Part shown: one piece after another, positions 41,004 through 49,723 of the stretch
How the letters are laid out: every line of letters begins with the position of its first letter
How positions within the stretch are numbered: the stretch's first letter is position 1
Assembly (NCBI RefSeq): GCF_003403015.1
Contig: NZ_QURL01000007.1
Coordinates: 154,196 to 218,195, forward strand
Reading direction: 5' to 3'
From: Fulvimarina endophytica
GTDB taxonomy: Bacteria > Pseudomonadota > Alphaproteobacteria > Rhizobiales > Rhizobiaceae
Length of the DNA stretch: 64,000 nt
The notes under the pieces: model-generated
Told to the model about the DNA's origin: nothing
The model's input: only the letters and a program-made list of their open reading frames with translations
Database searches by the model: none
Made by a program: the position numbers and the translations under genes

Positions 41004-42128
41004 ATGCGTATCATCATCGAGCGATCGAACCTCCTGAAGTCGCTGGCCCATGTCCACCGGGTGGTCGAACGCCGCAACACGATCCCGATCCTGTCGAACG
41101 TGCTGCTTCGCGCAAGCTCCGGGGAACTCGGCCTGAAGGCGACGGATCTCGATATCGAGATCACCGAGGGGGTGAGCGCCCAGGGCGAGCAGGATGGGGC
41201 GACCACCGTTCCGGCCCATCTCCTCTACGATATCGTGCGCAAGCTGCCGGACGGCTCGGAAGTCAAGCTCGCGCTGAACGAGGAGCAGACGCAGATGACG
41301 GTTTCGGCCGGCCGGTCGAACTTTCGTCTCCAGTGCCTGCCCGAGACCGATTTCCCGGACATCACCGCCGGCGAACTCAGCCACTCCTTCCAGATCGAAG
41401 CCCAGGAACTGGCGCGCCTCATCGAGCGCACCCAGTTCGCGATCTCGACCGAGGAGACGCGCTATTATCTCAACGGCATCTTCCTCCACACGATCGAGAC
41501 CGATGGCGATCTGACCCTTCGGGCCGTCGCCACCGACGGTCATCGTCTGGCCCGGGCCGAAATGAAGGCGCCCAGCGGTTCGGAGGGCATGCCGGGCATC
41601 ATCGTGCCGCGCAAAACCGTCGGCGAGATCCAGAAGCTCCTTGGCGATTGCGACGACGACGCGAAGATCACCGTCGATCTTTCCGATGCCAAGATCCGCT
41701 TCACGATCGGCCCGGTGGTGCTGACCTCGAAGCTGATCGACGGCACCTTCCCGGACTATCAGCGCGTCATCCCCCAGAACAACGACAAGGAACTGACGCT
41801 CGACCGGGCGGTGTTCTCCTCTGCGGTCGACCGCGTCTCGACGATCTCCTCCGAGCGCGGCCGCGCCGTGAAGCTCTCCCTGTCGGATTCGAACCTGACG
41901 CTCACCGTGAACTCGCCCGATGCCGGCACCGCGACCGAGGAACTGCCCGTCGGCTACGATTCGGACGATCTGGAGATCGGCTTCAATGCCCGTTACCTCC
42001 TCGATGTGACGAGCCAGCTCTCCGGCGAGGAGGCCGTGTTCGTCCTCGCCGATCCGGGCTCGCCGACCCTCATCCGCGACGGCGGCGACGCCTCGACCCT
42101 CTATGTCCTCATGCCGATGCGGGTGTGA
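41004..42128 (+). CDS. dnaN: DNA polymerase III beta subunit (sliding clamp)
   Basis: The clamp encircles DNA and tethers Pol III and partners. The 374-residue protein starts MRIIIERSNLLKSLAHVHRV, has the three repeated clamp domains, and ends in the partner-binding pocket segment TLYVLMPMRV. Normal length. The 168-base gap from dnaA has only weak stems such as GGGCAG/CTGCCC. recF follows with almost no gap. Confidence 0.97.
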   Translation: MRIIIERSNLLKSLAHVHRVVERRNTIPILSNVLLRASSGELGLKATDLDIEITEGVSAQGEQDGATTVPAHLLYDIVRKLPDGSEVKLALNEEQTQMTVSAGRSNFRLQCLPETDFPDITAGELSHSFQIEAQELARLIERTQFAISTEETRYYLNGIFLHTIETDGDLTLRAVATDGHRLARAEMKAPSGSEGMPGIIVPRKTVGEIQKLLGDCDDDAKITVDLSDAKIRFTIGPVVLTSKLIDGTFPDYQRVIPQNNDKELTLDRAVFSSAVDRVSTISSERGRAVKLSLSDSNLTLTVNSPDAGTATEELPVGYDSDDLEIGFNARYLLDVTSQLSGEEAVFVLADPGSPTLIRDGGDASTLYVLMPMRV

Positions 42129-42157
42129 GCGAAGAGACGGGCGATCCCGGGGCCGCA

Positions 42158-43318
42158 ATGTCCTCGATCGGTGATTTATCGGCCGGACGCCTCAGTCGCG
42201 TCTCGGCACTGAAGCTCTACGACTTCCGCAATTACGGCTCTCTCGATCTTCGCTTCGACAAGCGTTTCGTCGTGTTCGCCGGCCCGAACGGTGCCGGCAA
42301 GACCAATCTCCTGGAGGCCCTGTCGCTGCTTTCGCCGGGGCGGGGCATGCGGCGCGCCTCCTATGGCGAGATGATGCGTCAGGCCGGGGCGAACGCCTTT
42401 TCCGTGCGTGCCGATCTCACCCTCGGCGACGACATGACGAGCGTCCTCACCGGTGTGAAAGGCGAGGAGGACCGCCCGGCCTCGCGCCAGGTGCGCATCG
42501 GCGAGACGGTGGTGAAATCCAGCGACGAGCTTCTCGATCTGTCCCGCATCGTCTGGCTGACGCCGGGCATGGATGGCCTTTTCACCGGTCCGGCGGGCGA
42601 CCGCAGGCGTTTCCTCGACCGCATGGTCCTGTCGATCGATCCGGCGCACGGGCGTCGCGCGGGCGATTTCGAACGCGCCATGCGCTCGCGCAACAAACTG
42701 CTTTCGGACAACCGGAATGACGATGTCTGGCTGTCTGGCATCGAGACCCAGATGGCCGAGCTCGCCGTCGCGATGGTCTTTGCGCGCGATCAGCTCGTCG
42801 GCCATCTCGAACGCGCGATCGCCATGGCCGATATCGCCTCGCCCTTCCCGAAGGCCGGGCTTGACCTCGATCACGGCCTGGAGACGAGTGACCTCTCAGC
42901 TCCCGCGGTCGAGATCGAGGATCGATATCGCGAGCGCCTCGCCCGCAACCGCATGCGGGACGCCTATGCCGGGCGCACGCTGGAAGGTCCGCATCGGGCG
43001 GATCTCTCCGTCACCCATCTCGCCAAGGCGATGCCGGCGGGCCTTTCGTCCACGGGCGAACAGAAGGCGCTTCTCGTCGGTCTGATCATCGCCCATGCGA
43101 GGATCACCTCGGCTCTCTCGGGCATGACACCGATCCTGCTTCTCGACGAGATCGCCGCCCATCTCGATGCCGGACGACGGGCGAGCCTCTTCGATCTCGT
43201 CGCCGAACTCGGTGGCCAGACCTTCATGACGGGAACCGACGCCTCTCTGTTTGAAGCCCTCGGCGAGCGCGCACAGATGGTGACCATCACCGACGGGGCG
43301 GCACGCACCGGACCATGA
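42158..43318 (+). CDS. recF: DNA replication/repair protein RecF
   Basis: RecF is an SMC-like ATPase that helps RecOR load RecA at gaps. The 386-residue protein has LYDFRNYGSLDLRFD, Walker A FAGPNGAGKTNLLEA near residue 41, signature region LSSTGEQKALLVGL and Walker B PILLLDEIAAHLD. I give the ATG at 42158. A GTG at 42125 overlaps the dnaN stop (GTGA) and would add eleven residues; coupling makes it a real alternative. The stop overlaps moeB by four bases. Confidence 0.96.
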   Translation: MSSIGDLSAGRLSRVSALKLYDFRNYGSLDLRFDKRFVVFAGPNGAGKTNLLEALSLLSPGRGMRRASYGEMMRQAGANAFSVRADLTLGDDMTSVLTGVKGEEDRPASRQVRIGETVVKSSDELLDLSRIVWLTPGMDGLFTGPAGDRRRFLDRMVLSIDPAHGRRAGDFERAMRSRNKLLSDNRNDDVWLSGIETQMAELAVAMVFARDQLVGHLERAIAMADIASPFPKAGLDLDHGLETSDLSAPAVEIEDRYRERLARNRMRDAYAGRTLEGPHRADLSVTHLAKAMPAGLSSTGEQKALLVGLIIAHARITSALSGMTPILLLDEIAAHLDAGRRASLFDLVAELGGQTFMTGTDASLFEALGERAQMVTITDGAARTGP

Positions 43319-44100
43319 GGGACGAGACCATGAACGACGCAATGCTCTCGGCGAGCGAACTCGAACGCTATGCGCGGCACATCGTGCTTCCGGAGATCGG
43401 CGGTCCCGGACAGCAGAAACTGAAGGCCGCGCGCGTGCTGGTCGTCGGTGCGGGGGGCATCGGCTCGCCCGTCGCCCTCTATCTGGCGGCCGCCGGCATC
43501 GGTACCCTCGTCTGCGCCGATGACGACGTGGTCTCCCTCTCCAATCTTCAGCGGCAGGTTCTGCATGGAACCGAGAATGTCGGGGAGACGAAGCTCGAGA
43601 GCGCCGAACGCGCCGTTGCCCGCATCAATCCGCATGTCCGCTTCGAGGCCTTCGCGCACCGGATCACCCGCGAGAACGGTGCCGACCTCGTCGGCTCCTG
43701 CGACCTCGTCGTCGACGGCTCCGACAATTTCGCGACCCGCTATGGGATGGCCGATCTCTGCGAAGAGCGGAAGGTGCCGCTGGTGACGGCCGCCGTCCAG
43801 CGCTTCTCGGGCTCCCTCACGGTGCTCGCGCCGCATCGGACGGATAGCGAAGGTCGGCCCCTGCCCCGCTATCGCGATCTCTTCCCCGAAGCCCCTCCTG
43901 CCGGCACGGTTCCCTCCTGCGCCGAGGCCGGCATCCTCGGCACGACGACCGGCGTCCTCGGCACGCTAGCCGCCTCCGAGGCCGTCAAGATGATCTGCGA
44001 CACGGGCGAGCCTCTCCTCGGCCGGTTCCTGATGGTCGACCTCCTCGCCATGCGCTTCGAGACGATCCGCTACCGGCGCATGGGTGCTCGCGGCACCTGA
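43315..44100 (+). CDS. moeB: MoeB/ThiF family E1-like adenylyltransferase
   Basis: MoeB adenylates the C-terminal Gly of MoaD; ThiF does the same for ThiS. The 261-residue product has the nucleotide loop VLVVGAGGIGSPVALYLAAAG, the DLVVDGSDNFATRY block and the Arg finger SNLQRQVLHG. The usual Cys pair motifs for zinc (CxxC) are not clearly present. The first ATG overlaps the recF stop; a second at 43330 is possible. No MoaD or ThiS gene is adjacent, so the exact partner is open. Confidence 0.88.
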   Translation: MRDETMNDAMLSASELERYARHIVLPEIGGPGQQKLKAARVLVVGAGGIGSPVALYLAAAGIGTLVCADDDVVSLSNLQRQVLHGTENVGETKLESAERAVARINPHVRFEAFAHRITRENGADLVGSCDLVVDGSDNFATRYGMADLCEERKVPLVTAAVQRFSGSLTVLAPHRTDSEGRPLPRYRDLFPEAPPAGTVPSCAEAGILGTTTGVLGTLAASEAVKMICDTGEPLLGRFLMVDLLAMRFETIRYRRMGARGT

Positions 44101-44177
44101 TCGGCCTCCCTTGCCCTCGGGGCTGACAGGGATTACCCCGGCGGGACGAACAGCAATCCCATTCGAGGAGAAACCGC

Positions 44178-45131
44178 ATGGCGCCCAGAATCGCGGTCGT
44201 CGGCTGTGGCCAGTGGGGCCAGAACCATGTTCGCACCCTCGCCGAGATGCGGTGCCTTGCGGGGGTCGCCGACAGTGATGCCGAGCGGGCGCGTGGCTTT
44301 GCCGAGCGCTACGGCGTGCGCGCCCTCACGCTGGACGAGGCGATCGAGGACGCGGAGATCGACGCCCTCGTGCTCGCGCTTCCCGCACGCCTTCACGGAC
44401 CGACGGCCCGGCGCGCCTTCGCCGCAGGCAAGGACGTCCTCATCGAAAAGCCCATCGCCCTCCACCGCGAGGATGCCGAAGCGACCGCGAAAGCGGCGGA
44501 GGATCACGGCCGCATCCTGATGGTGGGCCATGTGCTTCGGTTCCACCCGGTGTTTCGCAAGCTGAGCGAGCTCGTCGCCCAAGGGCGCATCGGCACCCTG
44601 AAGCACCTCATCGCCAATCGGCTCGGTCTCGGCCGTTTTCTCGGCATGGACGTCATCTGGGATCTGGCGCCCCACGATCTGTCCCTGATCCTGCATCTGG
44701 CCGGCGGTCACCCGGACACGATCCGCGCCAAGCGGCGCACCGTCCTCAGCAACGAGACGGATATCGGCGACATGTCCTTCACGTTCCCCAATGGCGTGAC
44801 GGCCGACGTCCACGTCTCGCGCGTCTCGCCCTATCGCGACCGCCGTTTCGTCGCGATCGGAACCGAGGGCATGCTGGTGTTCGACGATCTTGCCTCCGAG
44901 AACGAGAAGCTTCTCTACTACGGTCACAAGGTCTGGCCGAACGGAACGGGCTTCGACTTCGCGAACGCGCCGGTGGAATACCTGTCCTATGAGGCGGGCC
45001 TTCCGCTGACCAACGAGCTGGTCCATTTCATCGACTGCATCACCACGCGAAAAGCGCCGGAGACGGGGGCGGACGAAGCGGTGGAGACCGTTCGTATTCT
45101 CGCCGAGATCTCACCCCTCGAGACGAAGTAG
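44178..45131 (+). CDS. Gfo/Idh/MocA family oxidoreductase
   Basis: A 317-residue NAD(P)-dependent sugar or inositol dehydrogenase fold. The Rossmann part opens IAVVGCGQWGQNHVRTLAE and has the catalytic-region Lys in DVLIEKPIALHREDAE; the C-terminal alpha/beta domain has DVIWDLAPHDLSLILHLAGG with the conserved His. The closest relatives I can recall are WlbA-like UDP-sugar dehydrogenases, but no nucleotide-sugar genes lie nearby. The ATG follows GAGGAG. It converges with the GST gene, 14 bases apart. Confidence 0.88.
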   Translation: MAPRIAVVGCGQWGQNHVRTLAEMRCLAGVADSDAERARGFAERYGVRALTLDEAIEDAEIDALVLALPARLHGPTARRAFAAGKDVLIEKPIALHREDAEATAKAAEDHGRILMVGHVLRFHPVFRKLSELVAQGRIGTLKHLIANRLGLGRFLGMDVIWDLAPHDLSLILHLAGGHPDTIRAKRRTVLSNETDIGDMSFTFPNGVTADVHVSRVSPYRDRRFVAIGTEGMLVFDDLASENEKLLYYGHKVWPNGTGFDFANAPVEYLSYEAGLPLTNELVHFIDCITTRKAPETGADEAVETVRILAEISPLETK

Positions 45132-45145
45132 GGGGCGCTTCGGCG

Positions 45146-45772
45146 TCAGGCCGGGGGAATGAAGGCCTGGCGGATCGCCAGGAAATCCGCCCGCTCCTCG
45201 CAGCGGGCGAGATGCGCGGCGAGGCCGTCGCATTCGAGGCCTGCGCGGATCGCGGGATGGGCGTCCGACAAGAACCGGAGCGCGGCCGCGATCGCGATAT
45301 CCGCGTGGCCGGGCGTCGCGCCGAAGACGAAATCCGTCTTCACGGACGCCATCTCGCCTTCGAGCACTGCGAGCCCCTCATGGATCTGCCCGTTGCACCG
45401 GTCGATCCAGACCTTCGAAACCGTCTCGTGCAGGACCCGCTCATAGATCAGCGCGACCATCTTTTCGCACAGGCCCGCCGCAAGGGCGCAAAGCCGTAGC
45501 TGACGGCGTCGCTCCGGACCGCTTGCGGGGATGAGGGCCCGATCGGGTCCGACCATTTCGTCGAGATGAAGGAGGATGGTCGCCGAGTCGAGGAGCGCCA
45601 TGCCGTCGTCGAGGACGAGCGTCGGCACGCGCCGCAAGGGATTATACCGCGCGATCTTCTCGCTATCGCCGAAGACCGACCAGGGCCGGTGCTCGAAGGC
45701 GATGCCATAGGTCACGAGGGCGATACCGACCCGGCGCACGAAGGGCGAATCATATTGTCCGATCAGGATCAT
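45146..45772 (-). CDS. glutathione S-transferase family protein
   Basis: A 208-residue GST. The thioredoxin-like half has YDSPFVRRVGIALVTYGI with Ser at the N-terminal active-site position, NPLRRVPTLVLDDG with the cis-Pro, and LLDSATILLHLDE as the gamma-glutamyl site. The helical half follows. The start MILIGQYDSPF has a GAAGGGA ribosome site; the frame upstream is excluded. It resembles the zeta/theta-like rhizobial GSTs of unknown substrate. It is not closely similar to the GST at 1308. Confidence 0.9.
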   Translation of the reverse strand: MILIGQYDSPFVRRVGIALVTYGIAFEHRPWSVFGDSEKIARYNPLRRVPTLVLDDGMALLDSATILLHLDEMVGPDRALIPASGPERRRQLRLCALAAGLCEKMVALIYERVLHETVSKVWIDRCNGQIHEGLAVLEGEMASVKTDFVFGATPGHADIAIAAALRFLSDAHPAIRAGLECDGLAAHLARCEERADFLAIRQAFIPPA

Positions 45773-45818
45773 GGGGGTCCCTTCTCGATCGAAGCACGAG
45801 GTCGGACAGGCGGCAGCC

Positions 45819-46697
45819 TCACCGCGTCGGAACCGGCTCCTCGCCGCTATAATCATAGAAGCCGCGTCCGACCTTGCGGCCGAGCCAGCCGGCCTCGACA
45901 TATTTCACCAGCAGCGGACACGGGCGGTATTTCGAATCCGAAAGCCCGTCATGGAGCACCTGCATGATCGAAAGGCAGGTATCGAGCCCGATGAAATCGG
46001 CCAGCTGGAGCGGGCCCATGGGATGGTTCGCACCGAGCTTCATGGCCGTATCGATCGAGGTGACCGAACCGACGCCCTCATAAAGGGTGTAGATCGCCTC
46101 GTTGATCATCGGCAGCAGGATGCGGTTGACGATGAAGGCGGGGAAATCCTCCGAAACGGTCGTCGTCTTGCCGAGCTTGTCGACGAAGACGCGCGAGGCC
46201 TCGAAGGTCTCCTCGCCGGTCGCGATGCCCCGTACGAGTTCCACGAGCTTCATGACCGGGACCGGGTTCATGAAGTGGATGCCCATGAACCGCTCCGGGC
46301 GATCGGATGCCGAAGCGAGGCGGGTGATCGAGATGGAGGAGGTGTTGGACGCGAGAATCGCGTGCTTCGCCAGATGCGGGCAGACCTCGCGGAAGATCTT
46401 GCGCTTGATCTCCTCGCTCTCGGTCGCCGCCTCGATGACGAGATCGAGATCGCCGAGGCTCGCATAGTCGCTGGAGGTCTCGATCAGCCCCAGCGCGGCG
46501 TCGCGCTGGCCGGCGCCGATCTTCTCAGAGGCGAGCTGCCGGTCGAGCCCCTTCCGAATCCGCGCCAGACCGGCTTCGGTCTGCTCGGAGCCGAGATCGT
46601 AGAGACGGACCTTCATGCCGGCGAGGGCGACGACCTGTGCGATCCCCGACCCCATCTGTCCGGCGCCGATGACGCCAACGCTTCTGATCTCGGCCAT
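45819..46697 (-). CDS. hbd: 3-hydroxybutyryl-CoA dehydrogenase
   Basis: The enzyme interconverts acetoacetyl-CoA and 3-hydroxybutyryl-CoA with NAD(P). The 292-residue product has the Rossmann start VGVIGAGQMGSGIAQVVALAG, then the conserved catalytic region MGIHFMNPVPVMKLVELV with His and the Asn-Arg block DFPAFIVNRILLPMINEAI. C-terminal domain ends GWLGRKVGRGFYDYSG. Just downstream of etfA on the same strand, so it is probably part of a beta-oxidation/electron transfer operon. Confidence 0.95.
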   Translation of the reverse strand: MAEIRSVGVIGAGQMGSGIAQVVALAGMKVRLYDLGSEQTEAGLARIRKGLDRQLASEKIGAGQRDAALGLIETSSDYASLGDLDLVIEAATESEEIKRKIFREVCPHLAKHAILASNTSSISITRLASASDRPERFMGIHFMNPVPVMKLVELVRGIATGEETFEASRVFVDKLGKTTTVSEDFPAFIVNRILLPMINEAIYTLYEGVGSVTSIDTAMKLGANHPMGPLQLADFIGLDTCLSIMQVLHDGLSDSKYRPCPLLVKYVEAGWLGRKVGRGFYDYSGEEPVPTR

Positions 46698-46815
46698 GAC
46701 TTGTCTTCCCCTCCGGATGGCGGCCGGGCGGCCGCCCTGGGACGTGAGCCGCCCCTTCTGTCTTGCGCTGCAGCATAGACCGGAGTTCGGAACGATCCAA
46801 GGGCGTTGCCCAGGG

Positions 46816-47751
46816 TCAGACCTTGCTGGTGAGTTCCGGCACGAGTTCGAAGAGATCGCCCACGAGGCCGTAGTCGGCGACCTGGAAGATCGGCGCCTCC
46901 TCGTCCTTGTTGATGGCGACGATCACCTTGGAATCCTTCATCCCGGCAAGATGCTGGATCGCGCCGGAAATGCCGCAGGCGATGTAGAGCTCGGGCGCGA
47001 CCACCTTGCCGGTCTGGCCCACCTGCCAGTCGTTCGGCGCATAGCCCGCATCGACAGCGGCGCGCGAGGCACCGACGGCCGCATTGAGCTTGTCGGCGAG
47101 CGGCATGATGACGTCCTTGAACTTCTCGCTCGATCCGAGCGCCCGTCCGCCGGAGACGACGACGGTGGCGCTGCCGAGTTCGGGACGTTCGGAGGTCGCG
47201 AGCTCTTCGGACACGAAGCTCGACAGACCGGGCTGCTCGACCGAAACGGACACGGCCTCGATCGGCGCAGCGTCCGCGCCCGATCCCGCCGCCTCGAAGC
47301 TCGACGTGCGGATCGTCATGATGCGCTTGGCATCGGAGGTGCGCACGGTCTCGATCGCGTTTCCGGCATAGGTCGGGCGCTTGAACGTATCCGGGCCCTC
47401 GACGCTCGTGACGTCGGAGATCTGCATCATGTCGAGAAGGGCGGCAACGCGCGGAAGCACGTTCTTTCCACTCGTGGAGGATGCCGCGACGATCGCATCG
47501 TAATCGCCGGCAAGGGAGACGAGCAAAGCGGCGACCGGCTCGGCCAGCTGGTGGGCGAGAGCGTCGCCGCCGGCCGTCAGCACCTTGGCGACACCGTCGA
47601 GACCGGCCGCGGCCTCGGCGACGGACGCGCCGTCCGCTCCGACGACGAGAAGATGGACATCGGCACCAAGCGCCTTGGCCGCCGTCAGCGCCTTCGCGGT
47701 CTCGGCGGAAAGCTGGCCCTTGTCGTGGTCTGCGAGAAGCAATGTGGTCAT
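46816..47751 (-). CDS. etfA: electron transfer flavoprotein alpha subunit
   Basis: ETF alpha holds the FAD that collects electrons from acyl-CoA dehydrogenases. The 311-residue product has the C-terminal FAD block [33 protein letters not shown] and the Pro-Asp-rich [14 protein letters not shown] region. The start [14 protein letters not shown] has GAGAGG upstream, eight residues inside the longest frame. It begins 20 bases after etfB. Confidence 0.96.
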   Translation of the reverse strand: MTTLLLADHDKGQLSAETAKALTAAKALGADVHLLVVGADGASVAEAAAGLDGVAKVLTAGGDALAHQLAEPVAALLVSLAGDYDAIVAASSTSGKNVLPRVAALLDMMQISDVTSVEGPDTFKRPTYAGNAIETVRTSDAKRIMTIRTSSFEAAGSGADAAPIEAVSVSVEQPGLSSFVSEELATSERPELGSATVVVSGGRALGSSEKFKDVIMPLADKLNAAVGASRAAVDAGYAPNDWQVGQTGKVVAPELYIACGISGAIQHLAGMKDSKVIVAINKDEEAPIFQVADYGLVGDLFELVPELTSKV

Positions 47752-47771
47752 GGATTCGATCCTCTCCGCGC

Positions 47772-48521
47772 TCAAAGAACGCCGGCTTCGTTCTTCAGCT
47801 TGTCGACGAGTTCGTCGACGGAGGCGACTTTCACGCCGGCCTTTCGCATCTCGGGCTCCTCGGTCTTCAAAACCTCGATGCGCCGCGCGATATCGACGCC
47901 GAAATCCTCAGGGGTCTTCGTCTCGATCGGCTTCTTCTTCGCCTTCATGATGTTGGGCAGCGAAGCGTAGCGCGGCTCGTTGAGGCGCAGATCGGCCGTG
48001 ACGATTGCGGGAAGCTTCAGGTCCACGGTCTGGAGGCCGCCATCGACCTCGCGCGTCACCTTGGCGCGGCCCTCGGATGCTTCGAGCTTGTAGGCGAAGG
48101 TGCCCTGCCCCCAGTTCAGGAGCGCGGCCAGCATCTGGCCGGTCTGATTGCAGTCGTCGTCGATCGCCTGCTTGCCCAGAATCACCAGATCGGGCTTTTC
48201 CGTCTCGGCGATCGCTTTCAGCAGCTTGGCGACGGCGAGCGGCTCGACGATCGCGTCGGTCTGCACATGGATGCCGCGATCGGCACCCATCGCCAGCGCG
48301 GTCCTGATCGTATCGGCGGACTGCTTCGGGCCGACCGAGATGGCGACGATCTCCTCGGCCGCGCCCGCTTCCTTCAGCCGGACCGCCTCCTCGACGGCGA
48401 TCTCGTCGAAGGGGTTCATGCTCATCTTCACATTGGCGAGTTCGACGCCCGAACCGTCCGGCTTCACGCGGATCTTGACGTTGTAATCGACCACGCGCTT
48501 CACGGCGACAAGGATCTTCAT
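47772..48521 (-). CDS. etfB: electron transfer flavoprotein beta subunit
   Basis: ETF beta pairs with EtfA and binds AMP. The 249-residue product has [20 protein letters not shown], then the family block [19 protein letters not shown], the recognition loop region near [20 protein letters not shown] and a helical tail. This Leu-containing [10 protein letters not shown] segment is where acyl-CoA dehydrogenases dock. Conserved beside a cobalamin adenosyltransferase in Rhizobiales. Confidence 0.97.
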   Translation of the reverse strand: MKILVAVKRVVDYNVKIRVKPDGSGVELANVKMSMNPFDEIAVEEAVRLKEAGAAEEIVAISVGPKQSADTIRTALAMGADRGIHVQTDAIVEPLAVAKLLKAIAETEKPDLVILGKQAIDDDCNQTGQMLAALLNWGQGTFAYKLEASEGRAKVTREVDGGLQTVDLKLPAIVTADLRLNEPRYASLPNIMKAKKKPIETKTPEDFGVDIARRIEVLKTEEPEMRKAGVKVASVDELVDKLKNEAGVL

Positions 48522-48652
48522 GGGCGATGGGCTCCCGATCAGAGTTCGGCATTGCAGCTCGCGTCTGCGAGGTCAGCCATTTCAAAGGAGGGTTTTGGGC
48601 CGGGCGAACCGCGATTTCAAGCCTGATCCGCGCCGATGGCCCGCATCCGCGT

Positions 48653-48671
48653 CGGGAGCGGACCGCTCCCG
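48653..48671. other. 9-bp perfect palindrome in the cobO-etfB gap
   Basis: CGGGAGCGG and CCGCTCCCG flank a single A. As RNA it would form a stem of about seven pairs with a 3-base loop. It lies 15 bases before the 42-nt repeat and no T-run follows on either strand. Confidence 0.45.
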
Positions 48672-48685
48672 AAGGCTTGCGGACG

Positions 48686-48727
48686 CATCGGACGATCCGA
48701 AAACCGGTCCCGCGTTTCGGTTCGATG
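48686..48727 (-). repeat. 42-nt palindromic element, copy 2
   Basis: Plus-strand CATCGGACGATCCGAAAA to TTTCGGTTCGATG is an inverted repeat with ends CATCG/CGATG and arms CCGAAA/TTTCGG around ACCGGT. Its reverse complement matches 29831-29872 at 34 of 42 positions without gaps. It lies two bases after the stop of the adenosyltransferase gene, so it may also act as a 3' hairpin. Confidence 0.7.
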
Positions 48728-48729
48728 GG

Positions 48730-49296
48730 TCAGCGGCTCTTGCCGGGAACCCAAAGGACATCGGCGCGTCCGTCCTCGTTGGCGATCCGGCCGCAGACGA
48801 ACAGGTGGTCGGACAACCGGTTGACGTAGCGCATCGCGGTTCCGGCGACCGGCTCGCGGCGAGCGAGGGCGACCATCAGGCGCTCGGCGCGGCGCGCCAC
48901 GGTCCGCGCGTGATGGAGATGAGCGGCGAGAGGCGAGCCCGCCGGGAGTACGAAGCTCTTCAACGGCTCGAGCTTCTCGTTCATCGCGTCGATTTCCGCC
49001 TCCAGCCGGTCGACCTGGCTTTCGATGATCTTGAGGGGCTCGAAGCCGAGATCCTTGCCGGTGTCGGGGGTGGCGAGGTCGGCGCCGAGATCGAACAGCT
49101 CGTTCTGGATCGTCGCCAGCATCTCGTCCATCGCGCCTTCGCTGTGGAGGCGGGCAAGGCCGATCACCGCGTTGAGCTCGTCGACGGTTCCGTAGGTCTC
49201 GACGCGCAGATCGTCCTTCTGCCGACGCTCGCCATTGCCGAGCATCGTCTCACCCTTGTCGCCGGTCCGTGTGTAGATCTTGTTCAGTTTGACCAT
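48730..49296 (-). CDS. cob(I)yrinic acid a,c-diamide adenosyltransferase, PduO type
   Basis: The enzyme adds the adenosyl group of ATP to cob(I)alamin, making coenzyme B12 for methylmalonyl-CoA mutase and similar enzymes. The 188-residue product has the PduO-type start VKLNKIYTRTGDKGETML, GTVDELNAVIGLAR, and the C-terminal catalytic ARTVARRAERLMV with AMRYVNRLSDHLFV. The ATG lies six to seven bases after GGAGGA. bluB elsewhere in the window fits a cobalamin-making organism. Confidence 0.94.
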   Translation of the reverse strand: MVKLNKIYTRTGDKGETMLGNGERRQKDDLRVETYGTVDELNAVIGLARLHSEGAMDEMLATIQNELFDLGADLATPDTGKDLGFEPLKIIESQVDRLEAEIDAMNEKLEPLKSFVLPAGSPLAAHLHHARTVARRAERLMVALARREPVAGTAMRYVNRLSDHLFVCGRIANEDGRADVLWVPGKSR

Positions 49297-49342
49297 GTCC
49301 GATCCTCCATCGCGTCGGAAGGTCGGGCCGCAATCGCGAAGG

Positions 49343-49531
49343 TCAACGGCCGAACAGGAGAAACGCGACGATGAGGACGATCGCGAGGGCCTGGAACATG
49401 ATCCGGTAGCGCATGAAGCGCTGCGACTTGCTTCCCGGTCCACCCTTCATGAGGTTGGCAAGGCCGAGAATGAGCACGATCGCCGTCGCGATCATCGCCG
49501 CGAAGGCCAGGAATGTCAGGACGCCGGACAT
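49343..49531 (-). CDS. HIG1-domain twin-transmembrane protein
   Basis: A 62-residue protein with two transmembrane helices (about residues 4-26 and 45-60) separated by a basic loop GGPGSKSQRFMRYRIMFQ. The loop pattern matches the HIG1 (PF04588) family, whose mitochondrial members associate with respiratory complexes. Bacterial members are annotated only as twin-transmembrane proteins. It is 46 bases upstream of the adenosyltransferase. Confidence 0.8.
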   Translation of the reverse strand: MSGVLTFLAFAAMIATAIVLILGLANLMKGGPGSKSQRFMRYRIMFQALAIVLIVAFLLFGR

Positions 49532-49723
49532 GAATCCCTTTCAGCAGGGGAACGGGCAGGCTTGCCCGTCTTCGATCGCCCTCAGTTGAGGACAATAGAC
49601 GCCCGCGTCAACAACCACGGTTGTCGCATCGTGCCGGAACACAGAGCGATCCGAGGCGCCGGGCGCCTCGCGGCCTCACCCGTACGGGCGATCCGCATGG
49701 GGCAGATGGGAGCGTGGCCGCCG

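Noticed and set aside
39255..42158. 967-residue open frame on the minus strand across dnaA and dnaN
   Set aside because: It is antisense to two certain genes, has Arg/Asp/Gly/Leu-rich sequence with no domain, and is typical of GC-rich codon shadows.
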